From Paenibacillus sp. FSL H8-0079 (lineage in GTDB: Bacteria > Bacillota > Bacilli > Paenibacillales > Paenibacillaceae): a stretch of DNA of 64,000 nt. Each line of letters opens with the position of its first letter. The stretch's first letter is position 1. Below are positions 53,629 through 62,948 of this stretch, piece by piece. The stretch is from the NCBI RefSeq assembly GCF_037991315.1, contig NZ_CP150300.1, forward strand, positions 4,774,001 through 4,838,000. Direction: 5' to 3'. Position numbers and translations under genes: made by a program. The notes below the pieces were generated by a model, which worked only from the letters and a program-made list of their open reading frames with translations, was not told where the DNA came from and did not search any database.

Positions 53629-56280
53629 TTGCAACATTACAGACACAGTGCAGAGGAAACCCTTCAGGATGTGCAGAGTTCCTCCAAGGGACTCACGACC
53701 TCCGAAGCTGCTAAGAGACTTGAAACGGCAGGATATAACGAGTTAAAAGGCAAAGATGCAACGCCTGTCTGGAAACTGTTCCTCGAAAATTTCAAAGATC
53801 CGATGGTCATCGTGCTGCTGATTGCAGCCGCTGTACAGGTTGTACTTGGACATCTGATTGAATCATTGATCATATTCCTGGTTATTTTGCTCAACGCGGT
53901 AATCAGTGTTGTGCAGACCAAAAAAGCGGAGAGCTCACTCGACGCGTTGAAACAAATGTCTGCACCCGAAGCCAAGGTCATCCGTGACGGCCAGAAAAAG
54001 ACCATTCCAGCAAGGGAGCTCGTTCCCGGTGATATTGTTATGCTGGACGCAGGCGATTATGTCCCGGCTGACGGGCGTATTCTGGAATCAGGCAGTCTGA
54101 AAATCAACGAAGGTATGCTGACCGGAGAATCGGAAGCTGCGGAAAAACACGCGGATGCTATCCCGGATGAAGCGCCCATTGGAGATCGTCGCAATATGGC
54201 CTTCAGTGGTTCACTGGTTGTATATGGACGCGGCATGCTTGTCATTACAGGTACGGCACTCAAAACCGAAATCGGCAAAATCGCCGAACTAATTGAAAAT
54301 GCCGAAGCCAAGAACACACCACTACAACGCAAGTTGGAATCATTCAGCAAAAAACTGGGCTTTTTCATCCTTGGCTTGTCGATTCTCATCTTTGCCATTG
54401 AAGCTGGTCGTGTGTGGTTGACCGAAGGTACGGAAAATATCGGACCATCCATCGTGAATGCACTGATGTTTGCTGTAGCTGTTGCGGTTGCTGCCATTCC
54501 TGAGGCGCTATCCTCCATTGTGACCATTGTATTGTCACTCGGTACGAACAAGATGGCCAAACAACATGCGATCATTCGCAGACTGCCTGCCGTTGAGGCG
54601 CTCGGTTCTGCCAGTATCATCTGTACGGATAAAACAGGAACACTAACTCAGAATAAGATGACTGTCGTTGATTATTACATTCCCCATGGCACCAAAGACG
54701 AATTCCCCGATGATCCCGATCAGTGGTCGGAAGAGGAACGACGTTTGTTACATATTGCAGTGCTCTGCAATGATTCGAATATTAACCAGGAAGGCAAGGA
54801 ACTGGGTGACCCCACCGAAGTGGCCCTCATTGCCTTCAGCAACCGGGTGAACAAGGATTACAATGAAATCCGTGACCAGTTCCCACGTGAAGCCGAGCTG
54901 CCTTTTGACTCGGATCGAAAGCTCATGAGTACGGTTCATACGTTTGAAGGACAGACGGCTTTGCTGACCAAAGGTGGACCAGATGTGCTGTTCAGTCGCT
55001 GTAGTCATGTGTTTATTAACGGTGAAGTTCAGCCCCTCACGCCCGAGATTCGCACACAGTTTGAAGAAAAAAATGAAGCCTTCTCCAAACGTGCCTTCCG
55101 TGTGCTGGCCTATGCGTATAAAAAATTCGATGATAAAAACCAAGTCACCATTGATGACGAGCATGATCTGACACTGGTTGGCCTGACAGCGATGATTGAC
55201 CCACCGCGTGAAGCGGTATATGGCTCTATTGAAGAGTCCAAAAAAGCGGGCATTCGCACCATCATGATCACTGGAGATCACAAAACGACGGCTCAGGCCA
55301 TCGGTGTGGATATCGGACTTGCCGAACCGGACGATCTCGCCATTACCGGCGCCGAGCTGGACAAAATGTCCGATGAAGAGCTGGATCAACAACTCGAACA
55401 CATCTCGGTTTACGCAAGGGTATCTCCTGAAAACAAAATCCGGATTGTTCGTGCATGGCAACGCAAAGGCAAAGTTGCAGCCATGACCGGAGATGGAGTT
55501 AATGACGCGCCTGCGCTGAAACAAGCCGATATCGGCGTAGCGATGGGTAGCGGAACAGATGTCGCCAAGGATGCGGCTGCCATGATTCTGACGGATGATA
55601 ACTTTGTCTCCATCGTGAATGCGGTAAGTGTCGGGCGGATGGTATTTGATAATATCAAAAAAGCCATCGCATACCTGTTCGCCGGTAACCTCGGCGCGAT
55701 TATCGCCATTTTGTTTGCCTTGATCGTCGGCTGGGTTAATCCTTTTACGGCGCTTCAGCTGCTGTTCATCAATCTGGTGAACGACTCCCTGCCTGCTATT
55801 GCCTTGGGTACCGAAAAGCCCGAGCCAGATGTCATGCGACGCAAACCGCGTGATATCAACGAAGGCATCTTCGCAGGCGGAACCCTGCAAGCTGTAATTA
55901 CGCGTGGTGTCCTGATTGGTGCGGCTGTTATTGTGTCCCAATATATCGGACTTGGCATCTCGGAGGAAATCAGTGTGGCTATGGCATTCACAACCCTGAT
56001 TCTGGCACGCAGTCTGCAAACATTTGCAGCACGTTCCAACACACAGACGATCTTCCAGGTGGGCTTCACGACTAACAAACTCGTGCTCGGTTCCATCCTG
56101 GTGTGTCTCTGTCTCTATGCAATCACACTGATTCCAGGTGTACGCGGCGTCTTCGCCATCCCGGATACGTTCGGCTGGAATGAGTTCCTCATCGCAGGCG
56201 GACTCGCTCTTGCTGCCGTCATTCTGATGGATGTCATCAAGTGGATTCGCAATCGAGGCAAACAAGTTACTGCGGCATAA
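53629..56280 (+). CDS. Cation-transporting P-type ATPase (P2A, Ca2+ type)
   Basis: An 883-residue P-type ATPase. The N-terminal cytosolic domain (HSAEETL...) precedes membrane helices M1-M2. An actuator motif TGES follows (MLTGESEAAEK), then the helix-4 site PEALSS (AVAAIPEALSS), phosphorylation motif DKTGTLT, MTGDGVNDAPAL hinge and C-terminal helices with NLVNDSLPAIALG. The helix-4 Glu with helix-6 Asn/Asp is typical of calcium pumps (PacL/YloB type). The start is TTG 53629 because AAGGAG lies 8 nt upstream and the N-terminus then matches the family; the frame is open further upstream. Confidence 0.92.
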   Translation: MQHYRHSAEETLQDVQSSSKGLTTSEAAKRLETAGYNELKGKDATPVWKLFLENFKDPMVIVLLIAAAVQVVLGHLIESLIIFLVILLNAVISVVQTKKAESSLDALKQMSAPEAKVIRDGQKKTIPARELVPGDIVMLDAGDYVPADGRILESGSLKINEGMLTGESEAAEKHADAIPDEAPIGDRRNMAFSGSLVVYGRGMLVITGTALKTEIGKIAELIENAEAKNTPLQRKLESFSKKLGFFILGLSILIFAIEAGRVWLTEGTENIGPSIVNALMFAVAVAVAAIPEALSSIVTIVLSLGTNKMAKQHAIIRRLPAVEALGSASIICTDKTGTLTQNKMTVVDYYIPHGTKDEFPDDPDQWSEEERRLLHIAVLCNDSNINQEGKELGDPTEVALIAFSNRVNKDYNEIRDQFPREAELPFDSDRKLMSTVHTFEGQTALLTKGGPDVLFSRCSHVFINGEVQPLTPEIRTQFEEKNEAFSKRAFRVLAYAYKKFDDKNQVTIDDEHDLTLVGLTAMIDPPREAVYGSIEESKKAGIRTIMITGDHKTTAQAIGVDIGLAEPDDLAITGAELDKMSDEELDQQLEHISVYARVSPENKIRIVRAWQRKGKVAAMTGDGVNDAPALKQADIGVAMGSGTDVAKDAAAMILTDDNFVSIVNAVSVGRMVFDNIKKAIAYLFAGNLGAIIAILFALIVGWVNPFTALQLLFINLVNDSLPAIALGTEKPEPDVMRRKPRDINEGIFAGGTLQAVITRGVLIGAAVIVSQYIGLGISEEISVAMAFTTLILARSLQTFAARSNTQTIFQVGFTTNKLVLGSILVCLCLYAITLIPGVRGVFAIPDTFGWNEFLIAGGLALAAVILMDVIKWIRNRGKQVTAA

Positions 56281-56301
56281 AAGTCATAAGTATACATGAT
56301 G

Positions 56302-56338
56302 CACAAACAGGCGCCCGTGATCGGTGCGCCTGTTTGTG
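56302..56338. terminator. Bidirectional terminator
   Basis: CACAAACAGGCGC and GCGCCTGTTTGTG form a 13-bp stem between convergent genes. Confidence 0.8.
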
Positions 56339-56345
56339 TATCTAA

Positions 56346-56729
56346 TTATCCCTGTTTGATGCCAAAAGCGATCCATCGTCCATCGATATCCTCGATCACA
56401 AACTCCTTGTTATTATAGTCTGTATGATTGAGGACTCGTACGATTTTCACATCTGCGTTGATCAATTCCTGTTGAAGCTCTTCCTGATTCTGGGTAATAA
56501 AATATGCATCATATCCATAGCCATATAATTCTCTGTTGGGTACAACTTTCTGTCCATTGCTTTGGGTTAAAATAATCTCGGTTAGATCACGATACAGGCA
56601 GATATGAGGTTCCGTGGCATCGAGATATTCGACCACCCGAAAGCCCATCTTTTCTTCATAAAACTGTGCGGTTCGCTTCATATCAAGCGTCGGAAATACG
56701 CTGTGGGACATTAATAATGTATGAGTCAT
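56346..56729 (-). CDS. VOC (glyoxalase/bleomycin-resistance) superfamily protein
   Basis: A 127-residue protein with two beta-alpha-beta-beta-beta modules of the VOC fold; the first holds SVFPTLDMKRTAQFYEEKMGFRV when read in blocks and the second ends in EFVIEDIDGRWIAFG. Conserved His8/Glu-type metal ligands of glyoxalases are only partly present. A role as a lyase, dioxygenase or resistance protein cannot be chosen. The ATG at 56729 has AAGGGG about 9 nt upstream. Confidence 0.78.
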   Translation of the reverse strand: MTHTLLMSHSVFPTLDMKRTAQFYEEKMGFRVVEYLDATEPHICLYRDLTEIILTQSNGQKVVPNRELYGYGYDAYFITQNQEELQQELINADVKIVRVLNHTDYNNKEFVIEDIDGRWIAFGIKQG

Positions 56730-56997
56730 CGGTATAATCCCCTTCATTTTCAGTATGCTATTATGTGTTGCTGTTTCTAATGCTGTTATGTATGTTCAAT
56801 GATCATTTTAGTTAAATACAGGAAATTCGTCTATTGTTTATTATTAATATCTTTCTATGCTCATCACATCCGAACGAATTAGTATGACATTATTGCCATA
56901 TGATAAATTTGGGTGTAAAATGATATATTGCTTTTCATCACATTTTCATCAAGGCTCAATCCGAATTCATATTCATACCCAAGACAGGAATGGTACC

Positions 56998-58338
56998 GTG
57001 AAAGATAAAATCGTCATGCCACTCTGGACATGTTGCCTGTTCATCGTTGTGATGAACACCACCATGTTCAATGTTTCTTTGCCAGTCATTATTCAAGATC
57101 TACATATTACCTCCGACCTGGGGTCTTGGGTTATCTCAAGCTATTCGATTGGTTACGCTTTGTCGACGGTGATCTACAGTCGATTGTCAGACCGCATCCC
57201 GGTACGCAAACTGCTAACGGTTGGACTCCTGATCCTGGGATTATCTTCGTTGCTCGGATTGTTCGCGCATAGCTTCGCGATTCTGTTGCTGACACGTATT
57301 TTGCAATCTGCGGGTGCAGGAGTTATGGCCGGTCTGGGCCTCGTCATTGCGAGTCGTTATATCCCAGTGGAACGGCGCGGAGCTGCCATCGCACTGATCT
57401 CATCAGGCAGCGCCATGGCTTTTGGACTTGGCCCTATTGTCGGCGGACTCATTAGTGAGTATTGGGGCTGGAACGGACTTTTTGCCATAACGGTAATTGT
57501 CCTGCTCGCCCTGCCTGTACTGCTCTATTTCCTTCCACGGGAAACGGTCAAAACAGATCAGCCGTTCGATGTTATTGGCGCCATATTAACCGTCATTAAC
57601 GCAACTACACTTCTCGTCGCGATCACCCAGCAATCCTGGTTCTGGTTTGCCATCGGCGTTATCTCTCTTATTGCACACCTCTTGTATATTCGTAAAGCGA
57701 ATCTGCCGTTTGTGAATCCACAAGTGTTCCGAACGCCAGGATACACCCGATTAATCCTGATCGGATTCTGTGTGCTGGTCGTGAATCTGGGCAATCTGTT
57801 TTTGATGCCACTTGTGCTCGCTGATCTGTATGGACGCTCTTCGCTCGCCATTGGTTTGCTGATTGCTCCTGGAGCCATCGTTGCGGCATTCTGTACCCGT
57901 TTCGTCGGACGCTGGATCGACCGTTATGGCAATATGCGATTTATGATCATCGGACACATTCTGCTCGCAGCTGTCCTTGCCTTATTCATGCTCGAACTTG
58001 ATCAGTCCGCCTTGATCATTACCAGTGGTTATCTCTTTTTCTCACCGGCACTCTCAGCCTCCATGGCATCATTGAATAATGAAGCGTCACGTGTACTGCC
58101 CAAAGCGCAAATTGGTTCTGGTATGGGCATGTTACAAATGATTCAATTCTTCGGTGGTTCGGTGTCTGTAGCCGTGTGTGGGCTGCTGCTGCACAGCATT
58201 CCGGGAGTCTCGGTCGAGCAAGCTTATCATGTGGTGTATGGTTGTCTGTTGCTCGTCTGCGTTGTTTCACTCGGATTGACCGTCTGGCACAACAGAGCTT
58301 CACGCTCAGGCATTAAACCTGTCACATTGGACAGTTAA
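56998..58338 (+). CDS. MFS drug-efflux type transporter
   Basis: A 446-residue major facilitator with 12-14 helices. Motif A-like SRLSDRIPVRKLL lies in loop 2-3, and the antiporter motif C reads GLGPIVGGLISEYWGW. It is probably a proton-driven exporter of the DHA2 or related group. The start is taken as GTG 56998 because AGGAA lies 7 nt upstream and helix 1 begins soon after. The frame extends 141 nt further upstream but that part is polar and unlike an MFS N-terminus. Confidence 0.8.
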   Translation: MKDKIVMPLWTCCLFIVVMNTTMFNVSLPVIIQDLHITSDLGSWVISSYSIGYALSTVIYSRLSDRIPVRKLLTVGLLILGLSSLLGLFAHSFAILLLTRILQSAGAGVMAGLGLVIASRYIPVERRGAAIALISSGSAMAFGLGPIVGGLISEYWGWNGLFAITVIVLLALPVLLYFLPRETVKTDQPFDVIGAILTVINATTLLVAITQQSWFWFAIGVISLIAHLLYIRKANLPFVNPQVFRTPGYTRLILIGFCVLVVNLGNLFLMPLVLADLYGRSSLAIGLLIAPGAIVAAFCTRFVGRWIDRYGNMRFMIIGHILLAAVLALFMLELDQSALIITSGYLFFSPALSASMASLNNEASRVLPKAQIGSGMGMLQMIQFFGGSVSVAVCGLLLHSIPGVSVEQAYHVVYGCLLLVCVVSLGLTVWHNRASRSGIKPVTLDS

Positions 58339-58354
58339 TCATTAAGTTCAAAAC

Positions 58355-58386
58355 AAAAAGGCCCGCGCCAAGCGCGAGCCTTTTTT
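58355..58386 (+). terminator. Terminator after the MFS gene
   Basis: AAAAAGGC..GCGC and GCGC..GCCTTTTTT arms with a 3-nt loop. Confidence 0.85.
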
Positions 58387-58479
58387 AGTTTGGAACAGAA
58401 ATTCCGTTTTTTTTAGAAGTAGATCACTCCATGAACTTACCCGTTACTTTCCTTATTCCATCCCAAAGCACCATGCCAA

Positions 58480-59137
58480 CTATTTACCGTCCAGTGCGGA
58501 CTTCCAAGCTTCCAAGATGTGAATAGGTGATTTACTGCTGCTCTCGCCGCCACCTTCCTGCGTCCAAAGTGGTGGATAATACGCAAACACTTGTCCTGTC
58601 TGGAGCTGAGACATATCCTCTTGCCAGCCTTTCCAGCGAAAGGTCTGATAGAACTTCTCCAGATCCCCATTCGCCAGCCAGTTGATGAAACCTGAATATG
58701 TCAGTTCTGTCGATTCCCATTCAAGTGTATCCGGTGCAAAATAATAGACTTGTCCCGTACGACCATACTTGCCTGTATCCAGTCCGAAGAAACCTCCTGC
58801 CGCATCATATGCGACGACCATCATGCCTTCCAGTACATCTACCCAAGGTTGCTCACTCACACCATTCCAACTGGTTAGACTTCCCGATGTACTGTCACCA
58901 CCCGCACCAAGCAGCATGATCCAGCCATGGTCAAGTACAATGCCTTCTGTCTCATAAGCAACAGCTCCCAAATAGGATTTGGTGCTTATGAGACAGACGA
59001 TAGAGAGTATCCTCTCCAACCTCCTGCTTTGCTGGAACATACACATATGTATTTTGCCCGCTGTCCAGGAGTTCCTTGAGTTCTTCCCATGCGTGATTCT
59101 CCCGATCCACTAATTCAGCTATAGTTAATGTATTCAT
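58480..59137 (-). pseudogene. DUF2625 family gene broken by a frameshift
   Basis: Two overlapping frames together make one DUF2625 protein of about 215 residues. The first (ATG 59137, GAGGAG 7 nt upstream) gives the N-terminus MNTLTIAELVDRENHAWEELK through DTLYRL. The second, shifted by one base, continues with STKSYLGAVAYETEGIVLDHGW, the Trp-rich core (GGFFGLDTG, VYYFAPDTLEWE) and ends at 58480. The change of frame falls near 58985-58995, in CTCATAAGCACC on the minus strand. Neither part is complete alone, so the gene is either a recent pseudogene or carries a one-base sequencing error. Function of the family is unknown. Confidence 0.8.
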
Positions 59138-59199
59138 GAGCACTCTCCTCGCTGATTTTATAAGAGCATATCATGGCTTATTAACCCGTTCAAATCTGC

Positions 59200-59205
59200 T
59201 ATAAT
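59200..59205 (+). promoter_or_regulatory. Candidate -10 element before the beta-helix lipoprotein
   Basis: TATAAT lies 34 nt before the TTG start; the best -35 is a poor TTATTA at 16 nt spacing. Confidence 0.35.
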
Positions 59206-59239
59206 CTATCTTCAAAGCTAAATGCAAGGGGGAAGCGAT

Positions 59240-60727
59240 TTGACTCGCTTAGTTATACTTATAATTCCGATTCTGATGCTGCTCGTATCCGGTTGTCAGG
59301 ATCATACATCTTCCATGAAGGAACCTGTTTCTGTTCAAAAGTCCGATCCTCAGGTCATCCGTTACATATCACCCCAAGGAAACGACTCGAATAAAGGAAC
59401 CATTCAATCTCCATGGAAAACATTACAGCACGCTGCCGACCATGCTTCGCCAGGAAGCACGATCTATTTGCGTGAAGGGGTCTATCATCAGAAAGTCAAA
59501 ATCACCCGGAGCGGTCATTCCTCAGGTAATCCCACCCTGTTTTCCAGCTATCCTCAGGAGAAGGTTATCATTGATGGGGAAGATCTATCCGTTCGAGGGA
59601 TCGAAGGGTTGATTGAAATTGAAAATGCCAGTTATATCACGATTCAGAATCTCGAAATTCGTAACTTTACAACCACACTTCGGGGGCAGGTTCCAACTGG
59701 GATCTATGTCCACGGAGCAGGAGAGCATATTCAGCTGTTGGGCAACACCATACACGCGATCGCTAATCACGCACCTCCTGAAGGTCCGGATTTGCGAGGC
59801 AGAGATGCACACGGTATTGCCATATATGGCACAGAGCACCCACAAGCTTTACGCGATATCATCGTCAAGGATAATGAATTGTATGATCTGATACTTGGTT
59901 CGAGCGAGTCACTCGCAGTTAACGGCAATGTCGATACCTTCGCCATTTTGGACAATACCATCCATGATTCCGACAACATTGGTATTGATCTGATCGGGTA
60001 CGAGGGTACGTCTGAGGACGACACGTACGATCAGGCACGGAACGGTATCGTGCGCGGGAATGAAGTATACGATATTACGTCCAACGACAACCCCTCCTAC
60101 GGAACAGATCTGCCCAATGATACCAACTCGGCGGGCGGTATCTATGTAGATGGCGGGAAAGATCATATCATCGACCAGAACCGGTTATATCGGAGCGATA
60201 TCGGAATTGAGATTGCCTCGGAGCATGCCGGACGTTCGACAAGCAAAATTACGGTAAGGGATAACCTAATTTATGCCAACCGACTGACGGGCATTGCGAT
60301 GGGAGGTTATGACGAGGAACGGGGAGCTACCGAGGATAGCAAGATTATGTACAATACGCTGGTCGGGAATGATACGCTGAATGCAGGCAATGGACAGTTA
60401 TTCATGCAATCAAGGACGAAGAACAATACGTTTATGCATAACATTCTCGTATCGGGCAGCTCGGAAGTACTAATATACAACGAATATACTAGCAATACCG
60501 GCAATGTGTTTGACCACAATGTCTATTACTCACCAGGTGAGCAGGAAGATGCTCTGTGGGTTTGGAAAAATAAAGCCTACTCCGGCATCGCCGCTTACAT
60601 CAAGGGATCTGGCAATGATACACACTCCATATATGTGAACCCGGCATTTATGGATGTGTCCAACGAAGATTTCCGTCTTCAGGCGAATTCTCCGGCGAAA
60701 GCGTATGGCTACCTTGCTCCACGGTAA
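59240..60727 (+). CDS. Right-handed parallel beta-helix lipoprotein
   Basis: A 495-residue lipoprotein: signal peptide LVILIIPILMLLVSGC with lipobox VSGC (Cys about 20), a short linker, then a DUF1565-type start YISPQGNDSNKGTIQSPWKTLQ and many parallel beta-helix (PbH1) turns (ENASYITIQNLEIRN, DTFAILDNTIHDSDNIGIDLIG and so on). Proteins of this build are polysaccharide lyases or glycan-binding proteins such as pectate lyase or chondroitinase B types. No active-site set is assigned. The start TTG 59240 follows AAGGGGG by 7 nt; an ATG 18 nt earlier would include that site in the gene. Confidence 0.82.
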   Translation: MTRLVILIIPILMLLVSGCQDHTSSMKEPVSVQKSDPQVIRYISPQGNDSNKGTIQSPWKTLQHAADHASPGSTIYLREGVYHQKVKITRSGHSSGNPTLFSSYPQEKVIIDGEDLSVRGIEGLIEIENASYITIQNLEIRNFTTTLRGQVPTGIYVHGAGEHIQLLGNTIHAIANHAPPEGPDLRGRDAHGIAIYGTEHPQALRDIIVKDNELYDLILGSSESLAVNGNVDTFAILDNTIHDSDNIGIDLIGYEGTSEDDTYDQARNGIVRGNEVYDITSNDNPSYGTDLPNDTNSAGGIYVDGGKDHIIDQNRLYRSDIGIEIASEHAGRSTSKITVRDNLIYANRLTGIAMGGYDEERGATEDSKIMYNTLVGNDTLNAGNGQLFMQSRTKNNTFMHNILVSGSSEVLIYNEYTSNTGNVFDHNVYYSPGEQEDALWVWKNKAYSGIAAYIKGSGNDTHSIYVNPAFMDVSNEDFRLQANSPAKAYGYLAPR

Positions 60728-60840
60728 AATAACCCTGAGGAACCCATGTTCGATTAGAGGTGTCTCAAAACTCGCTGAAGTGCACTTTCGGAATTTTCAG
60801 ACACGCCCTAGTTCATTCTATTTCACACAAATAAAATAAA

Positions 60841-60890
60841 AGGAGCCTGTGCATGTGGGATCATCTCCCTCATATTGCACAAGCTCCTTC
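60841..60890 (-). terminator. Terminator after the PAS-GGDEF gene
   Basis: Read on the minus strand, AAGGAGCTTGTGCA pairs with TGCACAGGCTCCTTTTATTT. Confidence 0.8.
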
Positions 60891-60914
60891 TCGTTTTTTA
60901 ATCCAATCCAACCC

Positions 60915-61898
60915 TTAACTTCTTACCATCTGGGCTGCATGTGTCACCCGGTTTCGTCCTCCTGTTTTGGAGGCATACAGGGCGTTGTCCGCTTTTTGGA
61001 ACAAGGTCTGTTCCGTATCTTCCTCGACTACAGTGGCCGCACCGATACTCACGGTAATGTTATATTCGCCCCAATCGGCTGAAGCAACCTGTGACCGATA
61101 TCGCTCTGCGATTCCGCTCGCCTGCTCCTCTTCACAATCCGAAAGAATGATGACAAATTCCTCTCCGCCGTAACGCGCCACCACATCCGTACTGCGCGAC
61201 ACCGATTGCAGCAGCCCCGCCAGATTGCCGAGTACCAGATCTCCGATCGGATGTCCGTACGTATCATTAATACTTTTGAAATGATCAATGTCGACAACGA
61301 GAAGAGAGAAATAACGTTCTTTCTCCTGGAACAACAGCAAGCTTTCAACCATTTTTTCCTGGAAAAACCTGCGGTTCTTCAGTCCTGTCAGCAAGTCTGT
61401 GGAGGCCAGTGTCTCCAACTGATCATTCACTTTAATGAGCGCCTGCTCTTTGATCTTATATTCCTCGTGTAATCGTTCAAGCTCCTTGTTCGCTTCTTGG
61501 GTCGCTTGATACAGCTCCTGTAGCTTCGTTTTGGTATGCAAAATATCCTTCTCATGTTCGATTCGCTTACGCATGACTACAACGACACAATCTACCACGC
61601 TTTCCCCGTTACGGGTCTGACGAATACCGTTAAGCAGCACGGGAACAGGCTGCTGATCACGAGTACGAAACGTGAAGTACATCTCGTCCACATGTCCATA
61701 TAACTGGATGTAGGGATAGAAATACGTATGGAAAAACACCTTGTTGCTCACCGACATGGTGGACTCAATATGTTGCCCCACAAGCTCATCGCGTTCATAT
61801 CCAAGCATCGCAAGCAAGGTTTGATTAATCGATTGTACGATGCCCGAATCTGAGATAGAGAAGTATCCACAGGGAGCCAGATCTAATTGTATATCCAT
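60915..61898 (-). CDS. PAS-GGDEF diguanylate cyclase with RsbP-like PAS domain
   Basis: A 327-residue cytosolic protein: PAS domain (1-112), coiled coil (about 114-163) and GGDEF domain (165-322). The active loop is GGEEF (244-248) and the inhibitory I-site RSTD sits at 235-238, so it should make c-di-GMP from two GTP under product inhibition. The PAS start (MDIQLDLAPCGYFSIS, LLAMLGYE) resembles the PAS domain of B. subtilis RsbP as I remember it. It begins 24 nt after the rsbQ-like gene, forming a sensor pair in which the output is a cyclase rather than the RsbP phosphatase. Confidence 0.88.
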   Translation of the reverse strand: MDIQLDLAPCGYFSISDSGIVQSINQTLLAMLGYERDELVGQHIESTMSVSNKVFFHTYFYPYIQLYGHVDEMYFTFRTRDQQPVPVLLNGIRQTRNGESVVDCVVVVMRKRIEHEKDILHTKTKLQELYQATQEANKELERLHEEYKIKEQALIKVNDQLETLASTDLLTGLKNRRFFQEKMVESLLLFQEKERYFSLLVVDIDHFKSINDTYGHPIGDLVLGNLAGLLQSVSRSTDVVARYGGEEFVIILSDCEEEQASGIAERYRSQVASADWGEYNITVSIGAATVVEEDTEQTLFQKADNALYASKTGGRNRVTHAAQMVRS

Positions 61899-61922
61899 GG
61901 AATAACGCCTTTCTACCGAGTT

Positions 61923-62729
61923 CTATGCGCTCGTCAAATAATCTTTAATCATTCGGATCGTTTCTTCCGGTTGACTTAGATGCGGATAATGTCCCTTGGC
62001 CGTCATCTGTTGCAATCGGCTATTCTTCAGATGAGCATGTAAGTAATCCCCTACTTCAACCGGAGCAATGCTGTCTTCGGAGCACTGAAGAATGAGTGTC
62101 GGCACAGTAGCCTGATCCAGATCAATACGACAATCAGATAAAAACGTCACTTCGGCAAATTGTCTCGCAATATGCGGATCTCTGGAGCAGAAGCTTTTCT
62201 CCAATTCTTCCGTCAGATCTTTCCGTTCCGGATTGTTCATCACAATGGGTGCCAGATAACTCGCCCATCCAATAAAATTCATCTGCATCATCTCAAGTAA
62301 TTCATCGATATCATTCCGATCAAAACCTCCATAATAATTCGGAAGATCATTCACGTAACGCGGGGAAGGCCCCAGCATAACAATTTGTTTGAAATACTTG
62401 GGGTTATGAATCGATGCCAGCATGCCAATCATGCTGCTGACGGAATGCCCGACAAATATGGTGTCCTGTAGTTCAAGTACTTCCATAATTTCCAGCACAT
62501 CCTGGGCGTATCCTTGGAGGTTGCTATATTTGCCAGCATCATAATAGTTAATTTGAGATTCACCAGATCCAACATAATCAAACAAAACCACACGGTAGTT
62601 CTCCGTAAAACTTGGAACAATGTAACGCCACATATCCTGATCGCATCCAAAACCATGAGCAAATACAATCGTTTGGCTACCTGAACCAAGAACTTTAACA
62701 TTATTTCTTACAAGCACATCAATCGTCAT
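61923..62729 (-). CDS. rsbQ: RsbQ-like alpha/beta hydrolase
   Basis: A 268-residue alpha/beta hydrolase close to B. subtilis RsbQ. The catalytic triad falls at Ser96 (GHSVS), Asp219 (SEDS) and His247 (KGHYPH), the same numbers as in RsbQ, and the blocks FAHGFGCDQDMW, FDYVGSGES and YYGGFDRND are shared. RsbQ is related to the plant receptors KAI2/D14 and is thought to pass a small hydrophobic molecule or signal to a partner PAS domain. The neighbouring gene encodes such a PAS domain attached to GGDEF. Confidence 0.9.
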   Translation of the reverse strand: MTIDVLVRNNVKVLGSGSQTIVFAHGFGCDQDMWRYIVPSFTENYRVVLFDYVGSGESQINYYDAGKYSNLQGYAQDVLEIMEVLELQDTIFVGHSVSSMIGMLASIHNPKYFKQIVMLGPSPRYVNDLPNYYGGFDRNDIDELLEMMQMNFIGWASYLAPIVMNNPERKDLTEELEKSFCSRDPHIARQFAEVTFLSDCRIDLDQATVPTLILQCSEDSIAPVEVGDYLHAHLKNSRLQQMTAKGHYPHLSQPEETIRMIKDYLTSA

Positions 62730-62948
62730 TTCATATCACCTCTCTGAGGTAGTACTCACTTAAGTCAATCTATCTGATTATTATATCGGAAAATGTTGGG
62801 ATATGGATTAAAAATTATTAATCACTTCTTTCATCTACAAAAAACTCATTAATCCATGCTCTGGATACGCACTTTACAATCTGACTATCGTCAGGTAAAA
62901 TCAGTTCAACATGTCGCGCGACAGAGATTACATTTACGGAGGAATACC

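Noticed and set aside
54748..56265. 505-codon open frame on the minus strand opposite the P-type ATPase
   Set aside because: Its product has no recognisable domain and an unnatural Cys/His/Arg-rich composition; the plus-strand frame carries all P-type ATPase motifs in order.
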